Below are positions 45,334 through 54,479 of a DNA stretch of 64,000 nt, piece after piece. Below the pieces are notes generated by a model. It did no database searches. It saw only the letters and a list, made by a program, of their open reading frames with translations, and was not told the origin of the DNA. Where the stretch lies: positions 806,001-870,000 of the forward strand of contig NC_010505.1 of assembly GCF_000019725.1 (NCBI RefSeq), read 5' to 3'. A program made the position numbers and the translations under genes. The number at the start of each line of letters is the position of its first letter. Positions within the stretch are counted from its first letter, which is position 1. This DNA is from Methylobacterium radiotolerans JCM 2831. Its GTDB lineage: Bacteria > Pseudomonadota > Alphaproteobacteria > Rhizobiales > Beijerinckiaceae.

Positions 45334-47091
45334 TTGACGCGATGGATCGGGGCCGCCCTGCTGGCCTGCCTTGCAGGACCTGCTTCCCTTGGCCCGGCCT
45401 CCGCCGCCGAGACGCCCTGGCCGGCCTTCGGGCACGATCCGAGCAACCGCAATTTCTCCGACCTGACCCAGATCAACCGCGACACGGTCGGGCGTCTGCG
45501 CCCCGCCTGGATCTTCCAGACCGGGGTGACCGGCTACTTCCAGGCCCAGCCGGTGATGGTGGACGGCACCCTCTACGTCTCTACGACGCAGAACAACGTC
45601 GCCGCCCTCGACGCACGGACCGGCAAGCCCCTCTGGACCTACACCCACAGGCCGCGCACCGAGAAGATCTTCGGGCCGCCCTCGAACCGCGGGGTCGCGG
45701 TGTCGGGGGGCCTGGTCTACGAGGCGACCATGGACGGGCAGCTGATCGCCCTGGACGCCAAGACCGGCAAGGTCGTCTGGGAGAAGGAGGCGGTGCGCCC
45801 GGAGGAGGGCGAGACCGAGACCGCCTCGGGCCTCGCCGCGACCCTCGGCGGCAAGCCCGTCCAGGGCTCGAGCCGCCTCGGCTTCAAGATGCCGCCGCTC
45901 GTCGCCGACGGGCTCGTCATCGTCGGCGTCACCGGCGCCGGCTACGGGCTCCACATCGAGGACGAGGCGGGCGGCCTCGACGGCGGCGCGGTGGTCGGCA
46001 TCGAGGGCGGCTACGGGCGGCGCGGCTGGCTCGCGGCCTACGACGCGAAGACCGGCGACGAGCGCTGGCGCTGGTACGTCACGCCCGCGGAGGGCTGGGA
46101 GGGGGGCTTCGTGGAGAGGACCGCCGACGGCACGGCGCTCCACCGCGACATCGCCGCCGAGAAGGCGGCGGCCCCCGCCAACCGAGACGCGTGGCGGGTG
46201 GGCGGCGGCTCCCTCTGGATGACGCCCGCCTACGACCCCGATCTCGGCCTGATCTTCCTCGGGACCGGCAACCCGGCGCCGCAGAATTTCGGCTTGTCGC
46301 GTCCGGGCGACAACCTCTACACGATGTGCCTCGTCGCCCTCGACGTGAAAACCGGCACGCTGCGCTGGTACTATCAGCAGGTGCCGCACGACGAGTGGGG
46401 CTACGACGTCGCCGCGCCGCCCTTCCTGCTGGACATGCCGGGCGGCGCCAGGGCGGTGGCCTCGGCGAGCAAGACCGGCTGGATCTACGTCCACGACCGC
46501 GCCACGGGGAAACTGCTAGCCCGCTCGGCCCCGCTCCTCGCGCAGAAGAACCTGTTCGCGCCGCCGACCCCGCAGGGCACGGTGGTGGCGCCCGGCCCCC
46601 TCGGTGCCGTCTCGTGGCCGCCGACCGCCTATGACGGGACGCGCGCCTACGTGCAGGTCCGCCACGGCGCGACGACCTACACGGTGAAGACCGTGCCGGC
46701 CGCCGCGGGGCGACCGGAGATCCGCTACACGGAGACCGGCGAGGCCAGGGGCGAGCCGTCCTTCAGTACGCTCACCGCCGTCGACCTCGCGGAGGGCGGT
46801 CGCATCGCGTGGTCGGTCCGCGGCGCGAGCCGCCTGTCCGGGGGCACGCTGGCGACCGCCGGCGGGCTCGTCTTCTCGGGCGAGGAGGACGGGCATCTCG
46901 ACGCCCACGACGCGCGGGACGGCCGGATCCTCTGGCGCTTCCAGTGCGGGGCCGGCATCAGCGGGCCGGCGATGACCTACGCGCTCGACGGCAAGCAGTA
47001 CGTCGCGGTGGCGGCGGGCGGCGCCTCCTTCACCCGGGCGTCCGGCTTCGGTACCGGCGACGCGCTGCTGGTCTTCGCACTGCCCGACTGA
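45334..47091 (+). CDS. Exported PQQ-type beta-propeller dehydrogenase-like protein
   Basis: 585 residues with a signal peptide (ALLACLAGPASLGPASAAET) and the tryptophan-docking repeats of quinoproteins (TGKPLWTY, TGKVVWEKE, TGDERWRWY, TGTLRWYY, DGRILWRFQ). Overall it resembles PQQ-dependent alcohol or glucose-type dehydrogenases in the periplasm. The motif around the catalytic site reads PHDEWGYDVAAPP, so the expected active-site Asp is Gly356 while the second Asp (358), equivalent to the lanthanide-linked Asp of XoxF, is kept. No vicinal Cys pair or CxxCH haem site is visible. Translation starts at TTG 45334 with GGGAG 8 nt before it. Confidence 0.88.
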   Translation: MTRWIGAALLACLAGPASLGPASAAETPWPAFGHDPSNRNFSDLTQINRDTVGRLRPAWIFQTGVTGYFQAQPVMVDGTLYVSTTQNNVAALDARTGKPLWTYTHRPRTEKIFGPPSNRGVAVSGGLVYEATMDGQLIALDAKTGKVVWEKEAVRPEEGETETASGLAATLGGKPVQGSSRLGFKMPPLVADGLVIVGVTGAGYGLHIEDEAGGLDGGAVVGIEGGYGRRGWLAAYDAKTGDERWRWYVTPAEGWEGGFVERTADGTALHRDIAAEKAAAPANRDAWRVGGGSLWMTPAYDPDLGLIFLGTGNPAPQNFGLSRPGDNLYTMCLVALDVKTGTLRWYYQQVPHDEWGYDVAAPPFLLDMPGGARAVASASKTGWIYVHDRATGKLLARSAPLLAQKNLFAPPTPQGTVVAPGPLGAVSWPPTAYDGTRAYVQVRHGATTYTVKTVPAAAGRPEIRYTETGEARGEPSFSTLTAVDLAEGGRIAWSVRGASRLSGGTLATAGGLVFSGEEDGHLDAHDARDGRILWRFQCGAGISGPAMTYALDGKQYVAVAAGGASFTRASGFGTGDALLVFALPD

Positions 47092-47260
47092 CCGCGGCCG
47101 GGCGACGGTTCGCGGAAGTCCGCCGGCGACGTCCTCGCGGGCTGGCGGCCGGCGCGTTCGGAGGTCACGGCGCGCCGGACGCTCGACGCCGCGGCGCGCG
47201 GCGTGACGGGAGCGGCCGCGCGGGCCGATCCGCGTGACGGGCCTCGACGCGGCTCCGCGG

Positions 47261-47353
47261 CTAGTGCGCTACGAAGAGGGACAGTGCGCACAGGATGCTC
47301 ACACCCAGGGCGAACGTCACGTCGGTCCAAGCGAAACGAGTCCTGCCCGGCAT
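47261..47353 (-). CDS. 30-residue membrane miniprotein
   Basis: A very short frame with good support: ATG 47353 is preceded by GGAG at 7-nt spacing, and the product MPGRTRFAWTDVTFALGVSI... continues as one hydrophobic helix to a TAG stop at 47261. Topology: basic N-terminus in the cytoplasm, one membrane span. Such miniproteins often associate with larger membrane complexes. The local DNA in front of it is unusually A/T-rich, as a promoter would be. No family is recognised. Confidence 0.5.
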   Translation of the reverse strand: MPGRTRFAWTDVTFALGVSILCALSLFVAH

Positions 47354-47536
47354 GCAGAATCTCCGCGAGAATTCTGGCCAACGAATTCCCGGACAAGTTG
47401 TTGCCGTCCGCTAACGGACGGAAGCCGTCAGCGCGGGGCGACGGGGCGTTCGCGCGGGTGCCCCGGCCGGGACAGGCGCGCCCACGACGCGCGGCCCCCC
47501 GCGGACGGCGCGCGACTTCCGGGCGCCTGGACCGCC

Positions 47537-48862
47537 TCAGCCCGCCGCGACGGCGTAGCGGGTGCGCAGGCGCAGGCCGAACACCGCCATCATGAACATG
47601 CAGCAGGTGGCGTTGTTGCCGTTGTAGAGCACCGTCTCGAAGGAGGCCGAGACGAGCCCGAGGAACCACAGCCTCAGGAACAGCAGGGTCTCCGCGTCGA
47701 GGCGCGTGCCGCCGGCCACGCGCTGCAGGTCGCGCACCGGGGCGAGCACGAAGGCCACGACGGTCAGGGCGAGGAACGGCAGGCCGCCGATCAGCGCCGT
47801 GTCGAGATAGGCGTTGTGGGCGTGGTCGACGGTATTGACCCAGGTCAGCTCCTCGGAGCCGGCATACATGGTCCGCTCGGTCATCCAGAAAGCGCCGATC
47901 CCCCAGCCGCGCCAGGGTCGGATCATGATGTTGTCGATAGCGAACTGCCAGATCTCGCTGCGGCCCGTGAAGGTCGCGTCGGTGAGCAGCGAGCCCACCG
48001 CCTCCTGGATCGGCGGCGCGAGCACCGAGCCGATCGAGATCAGCGAGAACCCGATCACCGGGCCGAGGAGCAGCAGGCGGCGCAGGAACCCGCCGGTCAG
48101 GACTTGGCACAGGCCGGTCACGGCGAGGATGACCGGCAGGAGCAGGATCGCGGTCTTGGAGCCGCTCGCAACCAGGAACCCGGCCGCCAGCAGGACGATC
48201 GCCCAGCCGAGGACGCGGCTCGCCACGGTGGCGACGTAGAGGCCCACGATCACCAGGATGACCATGGCGGCGCCGGCCTCGTTCTTCTGCGGGAAGATCC
48301 CGCGCCAGAGACCCGGATGGCTCGGATCGGAATTGACATCGAAGGCCGAGTGGATCGCGAGGTTCGGCACGAGACCGACCGCGAGGTAGGAGGCGAGCAC
48401 GATCACCAGGGCGGACCCGGCCATGGTCAGGGCCAGCTGCCGGGGGGAGCGGGCGACGATCAGCACGCCCGCCGAGAGCATCGCGGCGATGGCGAACAGC
48501 GCGAGCCGCCGCAGCGACAGGCTCGGCTCGATGGAGAGCAGCGCCGTCGCCCCGAGCCAGAGGGCGCAGAGCACGAGCGGGCGCGTCACCAGAGGACGGA
48601 GGTGGCGCACGCCGATCCGGTGGATCGCCGCCGCCATGGCGGCGCCGGCGGAGAGGAACAGGATCTGCGTCAGCAGGCTGCCGTCCTCGGAGGCCGCCAG
48701 CATCGACCGGTCGGACAGGTCCTTCAGCCAGACGTGGTTCCAGAGCAGGACGAAGACGGCCCCGTTCAGGAGCACGCGCAGCACGTCCGGCACGTCGCGG
48801 CCCGCGACGCCGCGCTGCCGCCCGTCGGCCGGGATCCCGATCGCCGCGTCCGCAGAAGCCAT
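47537..48862 (-). CDS. O-antigen ligase / polysaccharide polymerase-like membrane protein
   Basis: A 441-residue protein with about ten to twelve membrane helices and one large periplasmic loop between about residues 280 and 345. The loop contains TFTGRSEIWQFAIDNIMIRP, RGWGIGAFWMTERT and DHAHNAYLDTALIGGL, the conserved R-E-W and H-N-x-L pattern of the Wzy/WaaL (O-antigen ligase, ExoQ-like) superfamily. It joins or polymerises lipid-linked glycans at the periplasmic face. No glycosyltransferase genes are adjacent, so the glycan is unknown. Confidence 0.9.
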   Translation of the reverse strand: MASADAAIGIPADGRQRGVAGRDVPDVLRVLLNGAVFVLLWNHVWLKDLSDRSMLAASEDGSLLTQILFLSAGAAMAAAIHRIGVRHLRPLVTRPLVLCALWLGATALLSIEPSLSLRRLALFAIAAMLSAGVLIVARSPRQLALTMAGSALVIVLASYLAVGLVPNLAIHSAFDVNSDPSHPGLWRGIFPQKNEAGAAMVILVIVGLYVATVASRVLGWAIVLLAAGFLVASGSKTAILLLPVILAVTGLCQVLTGGFLRRLLLLGPVIGFSLISIGSVLAPPIQEAVGSLLTDATFTGRSEIWQFAIDNIMIRPWRGWGIGAFWMTERTMYAGSEELTWVNTVDHAHNAYLDTALIGGLPFLALTVVAFVLAPVRDLQRVAGGTRLDAETLLFLRLWFLGLVSASFETVLYNGNNATCCMFMMAVFGLRLRTRYAVAAG

Positions 48863-48989
48863 GCCGTCCCACCGCGAGGCCGCGCCGCGCGGCCAGGATC
48901 ATTCTAGCGGGCCGCGGGTGCCGGGCGACGGGAAATCGGACGGTTGCGGCCGACGATCGCCCGATAACCTTGACGCGGGCCCGGGGCGA

Positions 48990-49892
48990 TCACCGCCGCA
49001 TCGTGTACTGCGAGCGCCCGGCGGATTGCCGCATCAGGAAGGACGCCATCTCGGCGAGTTCCGGCGCCTTCGAGCGGAAGGTGACGGACAGCGCCAGCAG
49101 CGTGTCCTTGTGGTCGAGGCCCGGGTAGAGCCGCTCTTGGACCGGAACGTGCTCCGCCCGCAGCTTGGCGGCGAGGCTGACCGTGTGCCGCGGCTTCACC
49201 ACGGTGTCGGCGTCGCCGGTCGCCAGGAAGGCGGGGGGCGAGAGCGGGCCCGCGAAGGCGACGGGCTGCGTGGCCTCCGGGTCGGGGGCCTTGCCGAACA
49301 CCTTGACGGTGGTGTCCTGATCGAACGGCAGGAAATCGTAGGGGCCGGACAGGCCGGCGACGGCCTTGATCACCTTGGGATCGACCCCGGCGGCGATCAC
49401 GTAGCGCGGGTCGAGGCCGAGCATCACGGCGTTGTAGGCGCCCGCCGAGTGGCCGGCGAGCACGATGCGGCGCGGGTCGCCGCCGTATCCGGCGATGTTG
49501 TCGCGCACCCACGCGATGGCCTCGGCGCCATCCTCGAGGAAACCGGGGAACGGCGCCTCCGGGTAGAGCCGGTAATCTGGCAGCACCGTGACGAAGCCCT
49601 GCGCCGCGAGGGCGTGCCCGACGAAGGCGTAGTCGTCCTTGGCGCCGCTCTGCCAGGAGCCGCCGTAGAAGAACACCAGGACCGGCGCGTTCTCGGCGCC
49701 CGCGGTGGGTACGTAGACGTCGAGCCGCCGCCGCGGGCCCTCGCCGAAGGGCTGGTCCTTCGCGGCGAGCCGCCCTCCCGGATCGCGCGGGCCGATCGCG
49801 TCGAACAGCGCGAGCGGCGAGGCAGCGGTGAAGCCGAACGCGGCGAGCCCGAGGCAGAGGAGGCTAGCGAGCGCGGTGAGGAGACGTGTCAT
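48990..49892 (-). CDS. Exported alpha/beta hydrolase (esterase-like)
   Basis: 300 residues with an N-terminal signal or anchor (LLTALASLLCLGLAAFGFTA). It is of the BD-FAE/carboxylesterase type: oxyanion segment VLVFFYGGSWQSG (YGGSW rather than HGGG), nucleophile GHSAGAYNAVM, acid in ATGDADTVVKP and His in PGLDHKDTLLAL. ATG 49892 (MTRLLTAL) is preferred to the longer frame. Likely a periplasmic or membrane-bound esterase of unknown substrate. Monocistronic. Confidence 0.9.
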   Translation of the reverse strand: MTRLLTALASLLCLGLAAFGFTAASPLALFDAIGPRDPGGRLAAKDQPFGEGPRRRLDVYVPTAGAENAPVLVFFYGGSWQSGAKDDYAFVGHALAAQGFVTVLPDYRLYPEAPFPGFLEDGAEAIAWVRDNIAGYGGDPRRIVLAGHSAGAYNAVMLGLDPRYVIAAGVDPKVIKAVAGLSGPYDFLPFDQDTTVKVFGKAPDPEATQPVAFAGPLSPPAFLATGDADTVVKPRHTVSLAAKLRAEHVPVQERLYPGLDHKDTLLALSVTFRSKAPELAEMASFLMRQSAGRSQYTMRR

Positions 49893-49975
49893 ATCCCATC
49901 CGGTTGTCCCGACCGGGCCATACCGCACCGCCCTCGGGGCGGATTGATGACGGTCTCGGGGCGGATCACGAAAAA

Positions 49976-50932
49976 TCAGGTCCGCAGCACGAAGCAGGCA
50001 CCGCCGACCTTACGGATGCGGCCGCACAGGTCGTCGGCCGCCTGCCGGCTCTGCGCCGGGATGCGGATCCGGTAGAAGGCGCGGGTCCCGCGGTTGCGCA
50101 GGCGCGTGCCGATGATCATCGGCCGCACCTCGCCGATCACCCCGGCGTAGGCGCTCCGCGCGCGGTTGAAGCTCTGCAGCGCCAGAGCCTTGGAGAAGTT
50201 GCCGGCGAGCTGGATGCCCCAGGGGGCGGCCGGCCCCTCGTTGAGGCCGAGGGCGAAGCGGTCGCCGCGCGACGGGACGCGCAGGCTGGCGGTGACCTGC
50301 AGGCAGGTCTGCGGCGCATCCGGCTTCACCTCCACCTTGGCGTCCTTCTGGTCCTTCGCGTCCTTGCCCTCGGGCTTGCTCTCGGGCTTGGCGGGCGCGC
50401 CGCCTTCCGGAAACTCGATCCCCTTGGCCGGGCCGGTCCGCCAGTCGTCCACCGGCCGGCCCGTGATGGCGGCCACGTAGGCCCGGGTCTCGGCGGGCAG
50501 GCCACCGTCGCCGGCGAGCCACTTGCTGACCCGCGCGGCGCCGCCGTTATAGGCCGCGGCGGCGAGACCCAGATTGCCGAACTGGGTCCTCAGGTCGGCG
50601 AGCAGATGGGCCGCGTGCGGGATCGCCTGCTCGGGGTCGAACGGGTCGAGGAGGCCGCGCTCGCGGGCCGTCCCGGGCATGAACTGCGCGACGCCCTGCG
50701 CCCCGGCCGGGCTGACGACGCCCACGCGGAAGCTGCTCTCGCGCCAGATCAGGCGTGTCAGGAACGGCACCGGCAGGCCGCGGGCCTTGGCGGAGTCGTC
50801 GATGAGGCGGCACAGCGCCTGCTCGACCGTCTCGGTCGCTCCCTCGGACGGGGCGGCCGCGGCCGGATGCGCGCAGGCGAGGGCGAGGAGCAGCGCGCCG
50901 AGGCGCAGGGGCGGGGCGGTCACGCCGCGCAT
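49976..50932 (-). CDS. Lytic transglycosylase with C-terminal SPOR-like domain
   Basis: 318 residues: signal peptide (LGALLLALACAHPAAAA), an SLT-type lysozyme fold with the catalytic Glu in IWRESSFRVGVVSPAGAQGV and supporting motifs AQFMPGTARE and AAAYNGGAARVSKWL. A Lys/Asp/Glu-rich linker (about 185-215) follows, then a C-terminal domain with Cys at both ends and a SPOR-like layout (WGIQLAGNFSKALALQSFNR ... FYRIRIPAQSRQAADDLCGR). It cleaves peptidoglycan glycan strands and is probably directed to sites of remodelling by the C-terminal domain. Confidence 0.92.
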   Translation of the reverse strand: MRGVTAPPLRLGALLLALACAHPAAAAPSEGATETVEQALCRLIDDSAKARGLPVPFLTRLIWRESSFRVGVVSPAGAQGVAQFMPGTARERGLLDPFDPEQAIPHAAHLLADLRTQFGNLGLAAAAYNGGAARVSKWLAGDGGLPAETRAYVAAITGRPVDDWRTGPAKGIEFPEGGAPAKPESKPEGKDAKDQKDAKVEVKPDAPQTCLQVTASLRVPSRGDRFALGLNEGPAAPWGIQLAGNFSKALALQSFNRARSAYAGVIGEVRPMIIGTRLRNRGTRAFYRIRIPAQSRQAADDLCGRIRKVGGACFVLRT

Positions 50933-51102
50933 GTAGCGACGCGCCGGGGCGGATCAATCCGCGCGGCCAACCTTCCTGGGGGAACATCCGGCCCGCGTGC
51001 CCGAGCGTTGCACCTTTGCCCACTGGCGCGACCGGGCCGCACCGTCGTAGCGTCCCGGGTTCAGAGAGCCGCCTCCGAGGCGGCCCCTTGGAGGAACCGC
51101 CG

Positions 51103-51702
51103 ATGTCCGATCTGGCAACCCTGCGCGGCCTGTCCGGCCTGAGCCCCGCGCCGGCCCCGCTCAAGGGCTCGGCGCTCGTGATGATCGACCTGCAGCAGAC
51201 CTACCGGGAGGGCGTGATGCGGCTCGACGGCGTCGAGCCCGCGCTCCGGGAGGCGGCCGCGCTCCTGCGACGGGCGCGCGACGCGGGGATCCCGGTGATC
51301 CACGTCCGCCACGATGCCGGGCCGGGCACGCCCTACGACGTGACCGCCCCGATCGGCCAGATCAGCCCGGAAGTGGCGCCGCAGGGCGACGAGCCGGTGA
51401 TCACCAAGGCCTATCCGAGCTCCTTCGTGGGCACGGACCTCCAGGCGCGGCTCGAGCAGGCCGGCGTGAAGGACGTCGTCCTGGCGGGCTTCATGACGCA
51501 CATGTGCGTCAACTCCACGGCCCGGAGCGCCTTCAACCTCGGGTTCCGCCCCACCGTCGTGGCCGCCGCCACGGCGACGCGGGACCTGCCCGGACCGGAC
51601 GGCGGCGTGGTGCCGGCGGCCCAGCTCCAGGCGGCGAGCCTCGCGGCCCTCGGCGACCTGTTCGCGGTGGTCGCGCGCGGGCAGGGCGACATCCCGGACT
51701 GA
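51103..51702 (+). CDS. Isochorismatase-family cysteine hydrolase
   Basis: A 199-residue protein of the isochorismatase/nicotinamidase-like superfamily. The triad is visible: Asp in ALVMIDLQQTYREG, Lys in PVITKAYPSSFVGTD, Cys in GFMTHMCVNSTARSAF. The cis-peptide region VVLAGFMTHMC is conserved. Substrate not determinable; members hydrolyse isochorismate, amides or ureas. ATG 51103 has a strong TTGGAGGA 7 nt upstream. It is monocistronic, divergent from the transglycosylase and convergent with the kinase gene. Confidence 0.93.
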   Translation: MSDLATLRGLSGLSPAPAPLKGSALVMIDLQQTYREGVMRLDGVEPALREAAALLRRARDAGIPVIHVRHDAGPGTPYDVTAPIGQISPEVAPQGDEPVITKAYPSSFVGTDLQARLEQAGVKDVVLAGFMTHMCVNSTARSAFNLGFRPTVVAAATATRDLPGPDGGVVPAAQLQAASLAALGDLFAVVARGQGDIPD

Positions 51703-51750
51703 GCCGCGGCGAGGGCGGCGGAAGGGTCCCGGGACCGGTCGACGCCGCGC

Positions 51751-53049
51751 TCAGGCCTGGAGCCGCCCGATCTCGGCGATCACCGCCCCGAGGTCCGGCC
51801 GCCCGTCGACATCCGGCCCCGTGCACGCCTGCGCCAGGGCGCGCAGGGTTTCCGGCGGCGCCGCGCAGCGGTCGAGCAGCTCGCCGATCAGGATGCCGAC
51901 GGCGCGGACCTCGACCCGCGCCCGAGCCGCGCCGAGCGGCCCGTCCGGCAGGGCCGAGGCCGCCCCGAAATCGCTGAGCACGGCCGCGCCGGTTCCGGCG
52001 TCCCAGAGCGTGTTGTGGGCGTAGACGTCGCCGTGCAGCAGGCCCCGCCCGTGCAGGTGCGCCACCGCCTCGGCCACGGCGCGGGCGATCCGCAGGGCCG
52101 CGTCGCCGTCGAGGCGCAGGTCCGGGTCGTAGACGTCGCGGCTGCAGCTCGCGAGGCTCGGCGGCCCGGCGAGCGGGCGCCAGTGCGCCGGCAGGAGCCG
52201 GAGCAGCAGTCCCGTCGCGCCGTCGGGATGGCCGTCGAGCCGGCCGAGCGCGCCCGTGAGGGCCGGGTGCATCCCGGCGGCGAGGCAGGCCTCCATCTCC
52301 CGCTCGGGCAGGCCGTCGCTGGTCATCGCGCCCTTGAACAGCTTCAGGGCCACGTCCTCCCCGCCGGCCGGCCCCCGCCAGCGGGCCCGGTGGACCCGCC
52401 CCGAGGCGCCCTCGCCGAGCAGCTCGCCGAGGGCGAGGTCGGCCCACAGCACCGCGGGCGCTGCCACCGGCGCCGTCGGCGGCTCGGCGGGGTTGCCGGC
52501 GTAGGCGATCCAGGCGAGGCGGGGCAGGCGCGCGAGCCACGGCGGGAGCGCCACGAGACGGTTGCAGGCGACTCGGATCAGCTCGAGTTCGTCCGCCCCC
52601 GACAGGCTGTCGGGCAGCGCGCTGAGCCGATTGCCCGCCAGCATCAGCTTCCGCAGGCGCGGCCGCTCGCCGAGGGCGGCGGGCAGCTCGGCGATCGCGT
52701 TGTCGGTCAGCGTCAGCCAGCGCAGCTCGCGCGGCAGCGACTCCGCCGGAACCTCGCGGATGCCGCAGCCGCGGAAGCCCAGCTGGCTCAGCGCCGGGCA
52801 GGCGCCGAGCACCGGCGGCAGGCGCGGGAACGGGTTGCCGGAGCAGAACAGGACGCGCAGGCGGTGGAGGCGGCCGAAATCGTCCGGCAGGTCGACGAGG
52901 CTGCCCCGGCCGAGATCCAGCACCTCCAGCGTGTCGGCGAGGGCGAAGACCTCGCGCGGCACCGCCGTCAGCCCGTCGGGCAGCCGCAGCTCCCGCGCGC
53001 CGCCGAGTTCGCCGCGCCGCAGGGCGGCGAGGGTTTCGCTCCGGTCCAA
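51751..53049 (-). CDS. Leucine-rich-repeat protein kinase
   Basis: 432 residues from TTG 53049. Residues about 20-190 form six to seven leucine-rich repeats (LEVLDLGRGSLVDLPDDFGR, LRWLTLTDNAIAELPAAL, LRKLMLAGNRLSALPDSL). Residues about 205-430 are a Hanks-type kinase domain: glycine loop LGELLGEGASGRVHRARW, Lys in DVALKLFKG, catalytic loop LLHGDVYAHNTLWD (HGD instead of HRD) and DFG in LSDFGAAS. No membrane helix is present. Last gene of a leftward operon, 3 bp after the DUF1192 gene. The substrate is unknown. Confidence 0.9.
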   Translation of the reverse strand: MDRSETLAALRRGELGGARELRLPDGLTAVPREVFALADTLEVLDLGRGSLVDLPDDFGRLHRLRVLFCSGNPFPRLPPVLGACPALSQLGFRGCGIREVPAESLPRELRWLTLTDNAIAELPAALGERPRLRKLMLAGNRLSALPDSLSGADELELIRVACNRLVALPPWLARLPRLAWIAYAGNPAEPPTAPVAAPAVLWADLALGELLGEGASGRVHRARWRGPAGGEDVALKLFKGAMTSDGLPEREMEACLAAGMHPALTGALGRLDGHPDGATGLLLRLLPAHWRPLAGPPSLASCSRDVYDPDLRLDGDAALRIARAVAEAVAHLHGRGLLHGDVYAHNTLWDAGTGAAVLSDFGAASALPDGPLGAARARVEVRAVGILIGELLDRCAAPPETLRALAQACTGPDVDGRPDLGAVIAEIGRLQA

Positions 53050-53052
53050 GCC

Positions 53053-53244
53053 TCAGCCCCGCTTGAAGAAGGCGTCGGCCGCGCCCTGCGCCGCCTGCTT
53101 GGCGGCCCGCGCCGCCTCGAGCCGGGCGATCTCGGCGCGCAGGAGCGCGACGCGCTCGTCGAGATCCCCGAGCGAGAGCGTGTCGAGGGGCTGCCCGATC
53201 TCGTGGGCAACGGCCTTGCGCGGCCGGTCGTCGTCGTCCCGCAC
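53053..53244 (-). CDS. DUF1192 family protein
   Basis: 63 residues. The conserved pattern of DUF1192 (common and short in Alphaproteobacteria): an acidic start, AHEIGQPLDTLSLGDLDERV, ALLRAEIARLEA, and a C-terminal AADAFFK. It is a coiled-coil miniprotein of unknown role. GTG 53244 is preceded by GGGAGGA at 8 nt. It lies 12 bp after deoB and 3 bp before the kinase gene. Confidence 0.93.
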   Translation of the reverse strand: MRDDDDRPRKAVAHEIGQPLDTLSLGDLDERVALLRAEIARLEAARAAKQAAQGAADAFFKRG

Positions 53245-53256
53245 GTCGTGTCCTCC

Positions 53257-54477
<1,221 letters not shown>

Positions 54478-54479
54478 GG

